A stretch of 5,742 nt of DNA from Flavobacteriales bacterium. GTDB lineage: Bacteria; Bacteroidota; Bacteroidia; Flavobacteriales_D; Sanyastnellaceae. Every line of letters starts with the position of its first letter. The first letter of the stretch is position 1. A program made the translations under genes and the position numbers. The stretch lies in assembly GCA_947457285.1 (NCBI GenBank), contig CANGVZ010000164.1:1-5742 (forward strand), given 5' to 3'. Shown in pieces: positions 1-5,742 of this stretch. Under the pieces are notes generated by a model, which searched no databases, had not been told where the DNA came from, and was given only the letters and a program-made list of their open reading frames with translations.

Positions 1-83
1 CAGAATTTCGAAGCAGAAATCAAGTTTACTACTTCTATCCGTTGGAAAATAAACCAGACAGTGTAACTTCGTTGATACCGTAA
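1..83 (+). CDS. 3' end of a lipoprotein paralogue (5' end outside window)
   Basis: Only the last 26 codons and the TAA (81-83) are present, read in the frame that begins at base 3. The translated tail runs from EFRSRNQVYYFYPL to the end KPDSVTSLIP. It matches the C-terminus of the lipoprotein gene at 179-706 at 23 of 26 residues by hand alignment, so this is the upstream member of a tandem paralogue pair. The function is unknown. By analogy with its neighbour it is probably a small exported lipoprotein of similar length, but its N-terminus cannot be seen. Of the 16 base differences between the two tails, about 11 are synonymous, so this copy appears to have been kept as a protein and is probably not a decayed fragment. 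Confidence 0.75.
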   Translation, partial: EFRSRNQVYYFYPLENKPDSVTSLIP

Positions 84-92
84 GTTTTCCTT

Positions 93-112
93 GGTTTCAG
101 ATACTTGAAACC
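93..112 (+). terminator. Short inverted repeat after the first paralogue, weak terminator candidate
   Basis: GGTTTCA (93-99) and TGAAACC (106-112) are perfect reverse complements around a 6-base loop, giving a 7-bp stem 9 bases after the stop codon of the partial gene. No T-run follows it (the next bases are CCGAAGAC), so it is not a canonical intrinsic terminator. It could slow or protect the 3' end of the mRNA, or be chance. The rest of the 95-bp gap to the next gene holds nothing else I can support. Confidence 0.3.
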
Positions 113-178
113 CCGAAGACACGCTACTTCTCTTTCAGCAAAGGTCCAGCGTCTGGTGTTTACTAATAATTGAATACC

Positions 179-706
179 ATGAAATACATATTTCTTATTT
201 GTTTTGCAGTTATACTTAATCTATCCTGTAAAGAAGTGTCTGAGCAAGGCGATGAACCACTTTGCAGTTCTCGATCGGTCAACTCTAGTAATGCCTTAAG
301 ATTAGGTGGTTTCTACTTTTCCACTTCTAGCCTCAGCCCCGGAAGAGCTTTTATTTACATTTTAAATTCCAATGGAACCTTAGGAAATACAAGTATGGGC
401 CTACCGTTGTCTAATGCTCAATCTAATTTTAGCTCCTCCTCATTTTTAAACTATATCTCGGATAATAAAAGTTACTGGGGTGTTTATCATATTGAAAGCT
501 CTAGTATTTACATCGATACTTGGCACGCCAGCAGTAATGGTAAGGACTATGGTTATCGTTGGACGGGTGAAATATTATCGGACACAAGTTTTAGAATATT
601 AAGTAGTCAACTTTGTAACGGTTCTGAATTTAGAAGTGAAGATGAGGTCTATTATTTTTATCCATTGGAAAATAAACCAGACAGTGTGACTTCGCTGATT
701 CCCTAA
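179..706 (+). CDS. Small Ser-rich predicted lipoprotein, function unknown
   Basis: The product is 175 residues. It starts MKYIFLICFAVILNLSCK: a Lys, a hydrophobic core and a Cys at residue 17 that would be lipidated and become the mature N-terminus. The lipobox is imperfect (Asn at -3, Leu at -2, Ser at -1), although an LSCK ending is common for lipoproteins of this phylum. The mature part is rich in Ser, Asn, Tyr and Phe, has two further Cys (29 and 146) and alternates short hydrophobic and polar stretches, which suggests an all-beta fold. I recognise no family. The last 26 residues (150-175, ending KPDSVTSLIP) are almost identical to the gene ending at base 83, so it is one of two tandem copies. 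I chose ATG at 179; an in-frame TTG at 170 would add only three residues before the leader. A degenerate -7-like sequence ends at about base 172, but no convincing promoter is visible. Confidence 0.8.
   Translation: MKYIFLICFAVILNLSCKEVSEQGDEPLCSSRSVNSSNALRLGGFYFSTSSLSPGRAFIYILNSNGTLGNTSMGLPLSNAQSNFSSSSFLNYISDNKSYWGVYHIESSSIYIDTWHASSNGKDYGYRWTGEILSDTSFRILSSQLCNGSEFRSEDEVYYFYPLENKPDSVTSLIP
626..706 (+). repeat. Coding repeat: duplicate of bases 3-83
   Basis: The last 27 codons of the lipoprotein gene, stop included, align without gaps to bases 3-83 with 65 of 81 identical bases (hand count). The spacing between equivalent positions is 623 bp. This is the visible part of a tandem gene duplication. 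How far the similarity extends into the upstream copy lies outside the window. Confidence 0.85.
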
Positions 707-726
707 TTTCTTTTCTTTCGAGACAC

Positions 727-748
727 CGATTATCTGTTTCGATAATCG
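727..748 (+). terminator. Inverted repeat after the lipoprotein gene, terminator candidate
   Basis: CGATTATC (727-734) and GATAATCG (741-748) are perfect reverse complements with a 6-base loop, an 8-bp stem beginning 21 bases after the lipoprotein stop codon. It is AT-rich and is followed by AACAATAATAGC instead of a T-run, so it would be a weak intrinsic terminator. Its position, between the end of one gene and a promoter for the next at 807-814, is where a transcript end would be expected. Confidence 0.35.
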
Positions 749-806
749 AACAATAATAGCAAATTTATGAATACCGTCCAATTCATCAGTTGCATTTATA
801 CTTTAC

Positions 807-814
807 TATCTTTG
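807..814 (+). promoter_or_regulatory. Bacteroidota-type -7 box before the GWxTD gene
   Basis: TATCTTTG matches the TAnnTTTG -7 consensus of the Bacteroidota primary sigma factor exactly and ends 5 bases before the ATG at 820. With the box centred near -7, transcription would begin at about 817-820, leaving a leader of about 0-2 bases. The -33 element is poor: the only TTG nearby (790-792) leaves a 14-base spacer, shorter than the usual 17-23. The match is visible in the sequence; promoter activity is inferred. Confidence 0.55.
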
Positions 815-819
815 TAAGT

Positions 820-2298
820 ATGAAGACTCGTATTCTTTCTATTGCACTCATCGGTATATTCACTTTATGCGCTCAATATGCGATTGCTATGCGCGCTTAT
901 TTCGACTACCGCGTTTTCGACATCCCCGGACAAGGTCCATTTGTTGAGGTAGTATTGTCATTTGACGGACAAACTTTCGAAACGAGTTTGAACGAAGCAG
1001 GGACGTACAATGCGAATGTCGGACTCAGCATCATCATTACTCAAAACGATAAGGTAATCGATTTTCGTAAAGCCGTGGTAGAAGGGCCATCACTGCTCAA
1101 AGGTGAAACTTCTGACTTTATGAGCCTTGAAAGATTTGTACTCCCTAATGGCAACTATGACGTTGAAATAGAAATCACTGATTTGAATAATCTAGGAGAA
1201 GAACCCGTAAAAATGGTTGCGCCCATTAAAATTGACAATCTCAAAGAGGGCTCTTTCTTTTCAGATATTCAATTTGTAAGCGCCTATTCTGTCACCACAG
1301 AAATCAATGCCTTTTCTAAAAGTGGCTACGATCTAATTCCATATATCTCCTCTTATTTCCCCAGTAATATCAATGAACTTATGATTTATACGGAAATATA
1401 TAATTTGGATAAAGTACTGGGAAGCGATGAGCCTCTCGCCTTTGTCATTTCCGTTAGACAAATCAATAATACCGAAATAAAAGATATAAGTCGAATTAAG
1501 AGAATTACCGCCAAATCAGTGACACCTCAGCTTCACACCATTGATATTCGAAATCTTCCTACTGGCGAGTATAAAATCCTATTAGAAGCGCGCGATCGAA
1601 ACAATTCATTGATTGCGATGAAAGAAAGATTTTTTAGCCGCAACCTCGTTAAGGAAGTGCCCGTCGAAGAAAGACAAGTAGACAACAATCAACTGGCACA
1701 ATCCTTTGCCGCGCGCTTTACCAATGCTGATACTTTGAGAAAAGTCATCTTCTCGCTCAATCCTATTGCACAAAGCCAAGAACGCAATACCATCAACAAT
1801 ACAATGCCTATCTCAAGTTTGCAAGAAATGCAAAGCTTCTTTTATTCCTTCTGGTATAAGAGGAATCAATCGAATCCAGAATCTGCGTGGCTCGAGTATA
1901 AGGAGAAGTTGAAAATGGTGGATGACAATTTTGGAACTCGAATTAAAGAAGGTTGGCAAACCGATAGAGGCCGCGTTTATCTCCAATACGGCGCGCCCAA
2001 CACGCGCATTGAGCGCCCCCATGACCCTGATTACTGGCCTTTTGAGATATGGCACTACTATGAAACCAATGATAAACTCCACGACAGGAGATTCTTATTT
2101 TACAACACAAATCTTGGTCAAGACTATGAATTATTGCATAGCGATGTGCCTCAAGAACCTAAGAATATGGACTGGCCAAGCCTTGTAAGACAGCGCGCCA
2201 TGAATACCCCTGGTCAAGTTGGTAGAAACTCTAATTTACAAGATCGAAATAATTTTAGTGGAGATGAACTTCAAGATTTGTGGTATAATCCCTACTAA
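820..2298 (+). CDS. GWxTD domain-containing exported protein
   Basis: The product is 492 residues. Residues 1-23 form a signal peptide (MKTR, a hydrophobic core, then QYAIA) with likely cleavage after Ala23, and there is no lipobox Cys. Residues about 25-280 look like successive beta-rich modules: VEVVLSFDG near 42-50, LPNGNYDVEIEI near 108-119 and LPTGEYKILLEARD near 246-259, the latter two resembling repeated beta-sandwich edges. A more helical linker follows (about 285-370). The C-terminal domain carries the diagnostic motif GWQTDRGRVYLQYGAP (378-393) and then the aromatic FEIWHYYE (408-415). This defines the GWxTD family, which is common in Bacteroidota and has no established biochemical role; periplasmic or envelope location follows from the signal peptide. 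The start is the ATG at 820; an in-frame TTG at 790 would place ten residues before the signal peptide and is unlikely. The next gene begins 30 bp downstream. Confidence 0.9.
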   Translation: MKTRILSIALIGIFTLCAQYAIAMRAYFDYRVFDIPGQGPFVEVVLSFDGQTFETSLNEAGTYNANVGLSIIITQNDKVIDFRKAVVEGPSLLKGETSDFMSLERFVLPNGNYDVEIEITDLNNLGEEPVKMVAPIKIDNLKEGSFFSDIQFVSAYSVTTEINAFSKSGYDLIPYISSYFPSNINELMIYTEIYNLDKVLGSDEPLAFVISVRQINNTEIKDISRIKRITAKSVTPQLHTIDIRNLPTGEYKILLEARDRNNSLIAMKERFFSRNLVKEVPVEERQVDNNQLAQSFAARFTNADTLRKVIFSLNPIAQSQERNTINNTMPISSLQEMQSFFYSFWYKRNQSNPESAWLEYKEKLKMVDDNFGTRIKEGWQTDRGRVYLQYGAPNTRIERPHDPDYWPFEIWHYYETNDKLHDRRFLFYNTNLGQDYELLHSDVPQEPKNMDWPSLVRQRAMNTPGQVGRNSNLQDRNNFSGDELQDLWYNPY

Positions 2299-2310
2299 GC
2301 ACTATTTTCG
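2277..2310 (+). promoter_or_regulatory. Possible weak promoter for the glycosyltransferase gene
   Basis: TTTG at 2277-2280, inside the last codons of the GWxTD gene, is followed after 22 bases by TATTTTCG at 2303-2310, which matches TAnnTTTG at all defined positions but one. The predicted start would lie roughly 10-15 bases before the GTG at 2329. Short AT-rich matches of this quality also occur by chance, and read-through from the upstream gene would serve equally well. Confidence 0.25.
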
Positions 2311-2328
2311 CGCCTCTAATACCACGGC

Positions 2329-3366
2329 GTGAAACACGTAGCGATAGCAATACTCAATTGGAATGGCATCCGCTTCCTGAAAGAATTTCTTCCGGGAGTG
2401 GTAGCCCATAGTATTGAAGACGCTGATATCTACGTTATTGACAACGCATCCTCCGACGAATCGATTGCATTCATTCAAACAGAATTTCCTGAAGTTAAGA
2501 TCATTCAACTTGATAAAAACTATGGATTCGCTGGTGGGTATAACCATGGATTGCGCGCTATACCTAATGAATGGGTGGTACTGCTCAATTCTGATGTTGA
2601 AGTAACTCCCAACTGGATCAAACCAGTGATGGAATATCTTGCATCCGAACCCTTGATGGTGGCTTGTCAACCGAAAATCCTGGATTATCATCGACGTGAT
2701 TACTTCGAATATGCAGGCGCAGCTGGTGGCTTTATTGACAAAGATGGCTTTGCTTTCTGCGCAGGACGAATCTTCTATGAATTTGACAAAAACGATAATG
2801 AACAGTTTTTTGAAAATGAAGAAGTATTCTGGGCCAGTGGTGCAGCCATGTTTATCAAACGCTCGGCTTACTTCGAAGTGGACGGACTCGACGAAGACTT
2901 TTTCGCCCACATGGAAGAAATTGATCTCTGCTGGAGATTGAAGAACCGAGGCTACAAAGTTGGCGCATGCCGAAAAAGCGAAGTTTATCATTATGGCGGA
3001 GGCACCCTCGACCGAATGAATCCGTATAAAACATTCCTAAATTTTAGGAATAACTTATATCTTATTCTAAAAAATTATAGAAATGGGAATACGGGAATTA
3101 AGTTATTTAGAAGAATGTTGCTCGATGGTGTCGCTGGAGTTAGATTTTTAACGGAAGGAAATTTCTCTTATTTCATCGCTGTTATAAAGGCTCACTTTAG
3201 TTTTTACGGATCATTTTTTAAAATGCTTTCTAAAAGAAAAAAAGAAAAAAGCTGCGATCGCAATGTGAATCTTTCAGGCATGTATAACGAAAGCATAATC
3301 AAAGCATTTTTTCTGCATAAGAAACATTTTTATCGTCAATTGAATCGCTCTTCATTTGTCAAATAA
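2329..3366 (+). CDS. Family 2 glycosyltransferase (rhamnosyltransferase/WbbL-like)
   Basis: The product is 345 residues. It is predicted to transfer a sugar from a nucleotide-sugar donor to a growing surface glycan at the cytoplasmic face of the membrane. The GT-A fold motifs appear in order: AIAILNWNG (5-13), VIDNASSD (36-43) for nucleotide binding, KNYGFAGGYNHG (63-74), LLNSDVEV (85-92) holding the DXD-like metal/donor site, ASGAAMFIKR (169-178), and FFAHMEEIDLCWRL (191-204) with the acidic catalytic-base region. HYGGGT (221-226) closes the catalytic domain. The tail (about 235-345) is hydrophobic then basic and keeps the family-like LSGMYNESI (315-323), so the frame is intact past the A-rich stretch at 3231-3250. 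The start is GTG at 2329: an in-frame TAA lies 12 bases upstream and the NWNG strand begins almost at once. Donor and acceptor cannot be told from sequence. No other glycan genes are adjacent. Confidence 0.92.
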   Translation: MKHVAIAILNWNGIRFLKEFLPGVVAHSIEDADIYVIDNASSDESIAFIQTEFPEVKIIQLDKNYGFAGGYNHGLRAIPNEWVVLLNSDVEVTPNWIKPVMEYLASEPLMVACQPKILDYHRRDYFEYAGAAGGFIDKDGFAFCAGRIFYEFDKNDNEQFFENEEVFWASGAAMFIKRSAYFEVDGLDEDFFAHMEEIDLCWRLKNRGYKVGACRKSEVYHYGGGTLDRMNPYKTFLNFRNNLYLILKNYRNGNTGIKLFRRMLLDGVAGVRFLTEGNFSYFIAVIKAHFSFYGSFFKMLSKRKKEKSCDRNVNLSGMYNESIIKAFFLHKKHFYRQLNRSSFVK

Positions 3367-3404
3367 TTCGCACGTCGCGAGTTGATTGACATGAGTGAAA
3401 GCAT

Positions 3405-5261
3405 ATGACGAGAACATGGTTGCGAGCGCCTTTCCTTCGCATTGGTTTGCCTTTTATGACAGGGGTTATTATGGCTTTTTTGCTGGGGGCCTTGCCAGTG
3501 GTCTCGTCATTTTCCATGATATTATGTATTGTAATCTTTCTCTTTATTCGGAATAATTCCAATCCACAAGTAAGACATCTCGTGGGAATCTTTGTGGTAG
3601 TATTTATGATCAGCTGTGGTTTCTGGATTGCATCAATCACTGCCCCCCAAATCCATCCACTCCATTACGAGCGCATTGAAAATCAAAACGAACTCTACAT
3701 TATTAAAATCATCGACTTTCCGAAAGTCAAAGAGCACTACGTATCCGCCACTGCGGAGATTATTTATGCTGGAGATAGCTCAGGAGTGCTTTCTCCTGGC
3801 AATGGCACCATTATGATTCAGTTCTTTCGCGATTCATTGGCCAGACAACTAATGACAGATCAACTATTACTCGTCCATAGCAAACTGCAAACACCAGATC
3901 CACCCGTATTTCCCGAGGCCTTTGATTATTCAGAATATTTGAAACAAAAGGGGATATATAAAATTCTACGCCCCAAAATGGACGATTGGAAATACTGGAA
4001 GAAAGAACGAGAAACTACAACTAAAGGAGATTTGATTTATCTACGTGAGGCCTTGATTCGCAAATTAGATGCTTATGACTTGTCAAAGGAAACCAGAGGT
4101 ATTGTAGAGGCGCTGGTGTGGGGAAAAACAGACGATATGGATCGCGAGCAAATTGCGGAATACAGCAAGACAGGAGTAGTGCATATTCTCGCCGTTTCCG
4201 GGATGCACGTGGGATTAATTTATACTCTCACCCGCCCGTTGACAAGTCGTATGCGGGGTCGCAGAACAGCAGCATTAAGATTTTTAATACCAGCAATCAT
4301 TCTTTGGTTGTACGCAGCCATCACAGGCTTCTCCCCTAGCGTATCAAGGGCGGCAGTGATGCTCACACTCGTAATCATCGCCGAACAATTCGATCAACCG
4401 CACGAATCGCTCAATACGCTCATGGCATCGGCAATCTTTTTGCTCATTTATGACCCTTCAATGGTGCAAAGTCTGGGGTTTCAACTCTCCTATCTTGCGG
4501 TAATTGGAATCATGACATTGCAAACACCCATCAAAAAGATATTTAGGTTTAGAGTAAAAATGCTGCAACAACTCTGGGAATTATGCGCCGTATCTATTGC
4601 CGCACAGATTGCTACCTTGCCCATTTGTCTTTATTATTTTCATCAATTCCCAACCTATTTTCTAATTGCAAATATTATTGCTGTACCGTTGTCCAGTGCT
4701 GCACTATATACAGGCCTTGCATTCTTTTCGCTGCATTGGTGGAGCCCCGCAGCCTATCTCGCTATGAACATAACAGATACTATTATTCGAATGATGAATG
4801 CGATTATCCATGAAATTGCATCTTGGCCAAATGCACTTATCACACGCATTTCGATCAATGCATTTGAAGCAACTGTGCTTTTTCTCCTAATCATTTTTTG
4901 TTATTATCTGGCCCAATACCGACAATACCAGCTAAAAGTCTCTATTATCGGACTTATTTGCTTTTTTACAATATCTCAAGAAGTCAAAGGCATGGTCCTC
5001 AATCAACAACGGGAAGTCAATTTGTATAAGTGGAAGAAAAAAGACGTAATCTGCATCTTGGATGGCAATGAAGCCGTTGTCGTATGTGCACCCGGGATCG
5101 ATAGCCTTAATACTCAAAAAATACTCGGACAAATGGAAAACCACTTTACTTCACACGGCATCGACAACGTTCGGTTGGAAATGATTGATGGCAAGGCAGA
5201 TGTTCTAATTCATAAAAAAATAGAACCCAAAGTCCTATCCAATTTGAAAACTCAGGAATAA
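3405..5261 (+). CDS. comEC: ComEC/Rec2 family DNA-uptake channel, no metallo-beta-lactamase domain
   Basis: The product is 618 residues. ComEC is the inner-membrane channel that carries single-stranded DNA into the cytoplasm during natural transformation. Three hydrophobic segments lie at about 11-80. Then comes a soluble DUF4131-like region (about 85-200) ending in FDYSEYLKQKGIY (173-185), typical of the family. The polytopic Competence domain (about 230-525) shows HILAVSGMHVG (260-270), ITGFSPSVSRAAVM (306-319), LGFQLSYLAVIGI (357-369) and AAQIATLPICLYYFHQFPT (399-417). The remaining 90 residues are soluble and contain no HxHxDH motif, so the C-terminal metallo-beta-lactamase domain of longer homologues such as that of Bacillus is absent. 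The ATG at 3405 is the first possible start, because an in-frame TGA lies at 3396. The gene follows the glycosyltransferase by 38 bp with no good promoter visible, so co-transcription is plausible. No other competence gene is in the window. Confidence 0.93.
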   Translation: MTRTWLRAPFLRIGLPFMTGVIMAFLLGALPVVSSFSMILCIVIFLFIRNNSNPQVRHLVGIFVVVFMISCGFWIASITAPQIHPLHYERIENQNELYIIKIIDFPKVKEHYVSATAEIIYAGDSSGVLSPGNGTIMIQFFRDSLARQLMTDQLLLVHSKLQTPDPPVFPEAFDYSEYLKQKGIYKILRPKMDDWKYWKKERETTTKGDLIYLREALIRKLDAYDLSKETRGIVEALVWGKTDDMDREQIAEYSKTGVVHILAVSGMHVGLIYTLTRPLTSRMRGRRTAALRFLIPAIILWLYAAITGFSPSVSRAAVMLTLVIIAEQFDQPHESLNTLMASAIFLLIYDPSMVQSLGFQLSYLAVIGIMTLQTPIKKIFRFRVKMLQQLWELCAVSIAAQIATLPICLYYFHQFPTYFLIANIIAVPLSSAALYTGLAFFSLHWWSPAAYLAMNITDTIIRMMNAIIHEIASWPNALITRISINAFEATVLFLLIIFCYYLAQYRQYQLKVSIIGLICFFTISQEVKGMVLNQQREVNLYKWKKKDVICILDGNEAVVVCAPGIDSLNTQKILGQMENHFTSHGIDNVRLEMIDGKADVLIHKKIEPKVLSNLKTQE

Positions 5262-5272
5262 TAATACCTTTG
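5243..5272 (+). promoter_or_regulatory. Bacteroidota-type promoter of the HMG-CoA lyase gene
   Basis: TTTG (5243-5246) and TACCTTTG (5265-5272) match the -33 TTTG and -7 TAnnTTTG consensus exactly, with an 18-base spacer inside the accepted range. The -33 element lies within the last codons of comEC and the -7 box ends 4 bases before the ATG at 5277. Predicted initiation at about 5275-5277 would give a leader of only 0-2 bases. This suggests the lyase is transcribed independently of comEC. Activity is inferred from the motif alone. Confidence 0.65.
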
Positions 5273-5276
5273 AATC

Positions 5277-5742
5277 ATGAATTTGGAAAAAATCAAGGTA
5301 GTTGAGTGCCCGCGCGACGCCATGCAAGGCATGAAAACATTCGTGCCTACACAGACAAAAATCGACCACATCAACCAACTTCTCAAAGTAGGTTTTGACA
5401 CCATAGATTTTGGAAGTTTTGTTAGTGAAAAAGCCATTCCTCAAATGCGCGATACGCGTGAAGTTTTGGCTGGTCTTGATTTGTCAAACACAAAGAGCAA
5501 ACTCTTGGCGATTATTGCTAACGTGCGTGGAGCAGAAGATGCCTGCGCTTACGAAGAAATTCGATACCTCGGCTTTCCTTTTTCTATCTCCGAAACTTTT
5601 CAAATGCGTAATACCAATAGCACCATCGAACAAAGTTTAGAACGTGTTGCCGAGATTCAGGAATTATGCATTCGCAATAAAAAAGAATTGGTAATTTACG
5701 TTTCGATGGGGTTTGGCAATCCCTATGGGGACCTCTATTCTC
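5277..5742 (+). CDS. Hydroxymethylglutaryl-CoA lyase, N-terminal part (runs off right edge)
   Basis: 155 codons are visible, roughly half of a protein that is usually about 290-300 residues. HMG-CoA lyase cleaves 3-hydroxy-3-methylglutaryl-CoA to acetoacetate and acetyl-CoA, the last step of leucine breakdown, in the cytoplasm. The protein belongs to the DRE-TIM metallolyase superfamily: VECPRDAMQG (9-18) is the first strand, with the Arg-Asp and Gln (R13, D14, Q17) that correspond to the catalytic RDGLQ of better-known lyases. IDFGSFVSEKAIPQM (43-57) matches the IExxSFVSPKxVPQM motif, and YVSMGFGNPYGD (141-152) the later YVSxxxGxPY strand. Several of these motifs differ from the human/Pseudomonas type (Asp44 where I recall Glu; Asn where I recall Cys before PY), so the substrate assignment is a little less certain than the superfamily. 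The metal-binding His pair and the catalytic Cys loop lie beyond the window. It has its own promoter just upstream. Confidence 0.85.
   Translation, partial: MNLEKIKVVECPRDAMQGMKTFVPTQTKIDHINQLLKVGFDTIDFGSFVSEKAIPQMRDTREVLAGLDLSNTKSKLLAIIANVRGAEDACAYEEIRYLGFPFSISETFQMRNTNSTIEQSLERVAEIQELCIRNKKELVIYVSMGFGNPYGDLYS

Noticed and set aside
131..178. Promoter for the lipoprotein gene just before its ATG
   Set aside because: The best -7-like sequence, ending near 172, misses two defined bases of TAnnTTTG and has no TTTG at a suitable distance, so I do not list it as a feature.
790..819. Upstream TTG start extending the GWxTD protein by ten residues
   Set aside because: It would put extra residues before a well-formed signal peptide, and the -7 box at 807-814 lies inside that extension.
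1813..2082. 89-codon - strand frame opposite the GWxTD motif, and an 88-codon + strand frame at 1922-2188
   Set aside because: Both overlap the conserved GWxTD domain in other frames and show no family signature.
2302..2991. 229-codon open frame on the - strand
   Set aside because: It lies wholly opposite the glycosyltransferase, whose motifs are unmistakable. The translation is Cys/His/Phe-rich with no recognisable domain, as expected for an antisense shadow.
3254..3261. GCGATCGC palindrome, resembling the HIP1 element of cyanobacteria
   Set aside because: I noticed only this one copy, it lies inside a coding region, and the genes point to Bacteroidota, so it is a coincidence.
3368..3380. 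TCGC/GCGA inverted repeat between the glycosyltransferase and comEC
   Set aside because: A stem of only four pairs with a 5-base loop and no T-run is too weak to call a terminator.

Overview
The window looks like an ordinary chromosomal segment of a member of the Bacteroidota. Three things suggest this. First, perfect TAnnTTTG -7 promoter boxes of the Bacteroidota type lie directly before two genes. Second, it carries a GWxTD-domain protein, a small Ser-rich lipoprotein ending its leader in ...LSCK, a ComEC without a metallo-beta-lactamase domain, and an HMG-CoA lyase of the VECPRDAMQ type, a combination I associate with this phylum. Third, base composition is moderately AT-rich and there are no clear Shine-Dalgarno sequences. 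All genes are on the + strand. I see no tRNA, rRNA, CRISPR array, insertion sequence or phage gene.

Layout. Bases 1-83 are the last 26 codons of a gene whose C-terminus is nearly identical to that of the next gene, a 175-residue predicted lipoprotein (179-706), so the left edge is a tandem paralogue pair. Each copy is followed by a short inverted repeat (93-112 and 727-748). Next come a secreted GWxTD-domain protein (820-2298), a family 2 glycosyltransferase of the rhamnosyltransferase/WbbL-like type starting with GTG (2329-3366), the DNA-uptake channel ComEC (3405-5261), and the first 155 codons of a hydroxymethylglutaryl-CoA lyase (5277 to the right edge).

How they work together. The spacings of 30, 38 and 15 bp between the last four genes allow co-transcription, but their functions (unknown envelope protein, glycan synthesis, DNA uptake, leucine/ketone-body catabolism) do not form an evident pathway. 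The HMG-CoA lyase also has its own good promoter inside the end of comEC. I do not find a new defence or mobile system. The points most worth a second look are the duplicated lipoprotein with its strongly conserved tail, and the two promoters so close to their start codons that leaderless transcripts are predicted.
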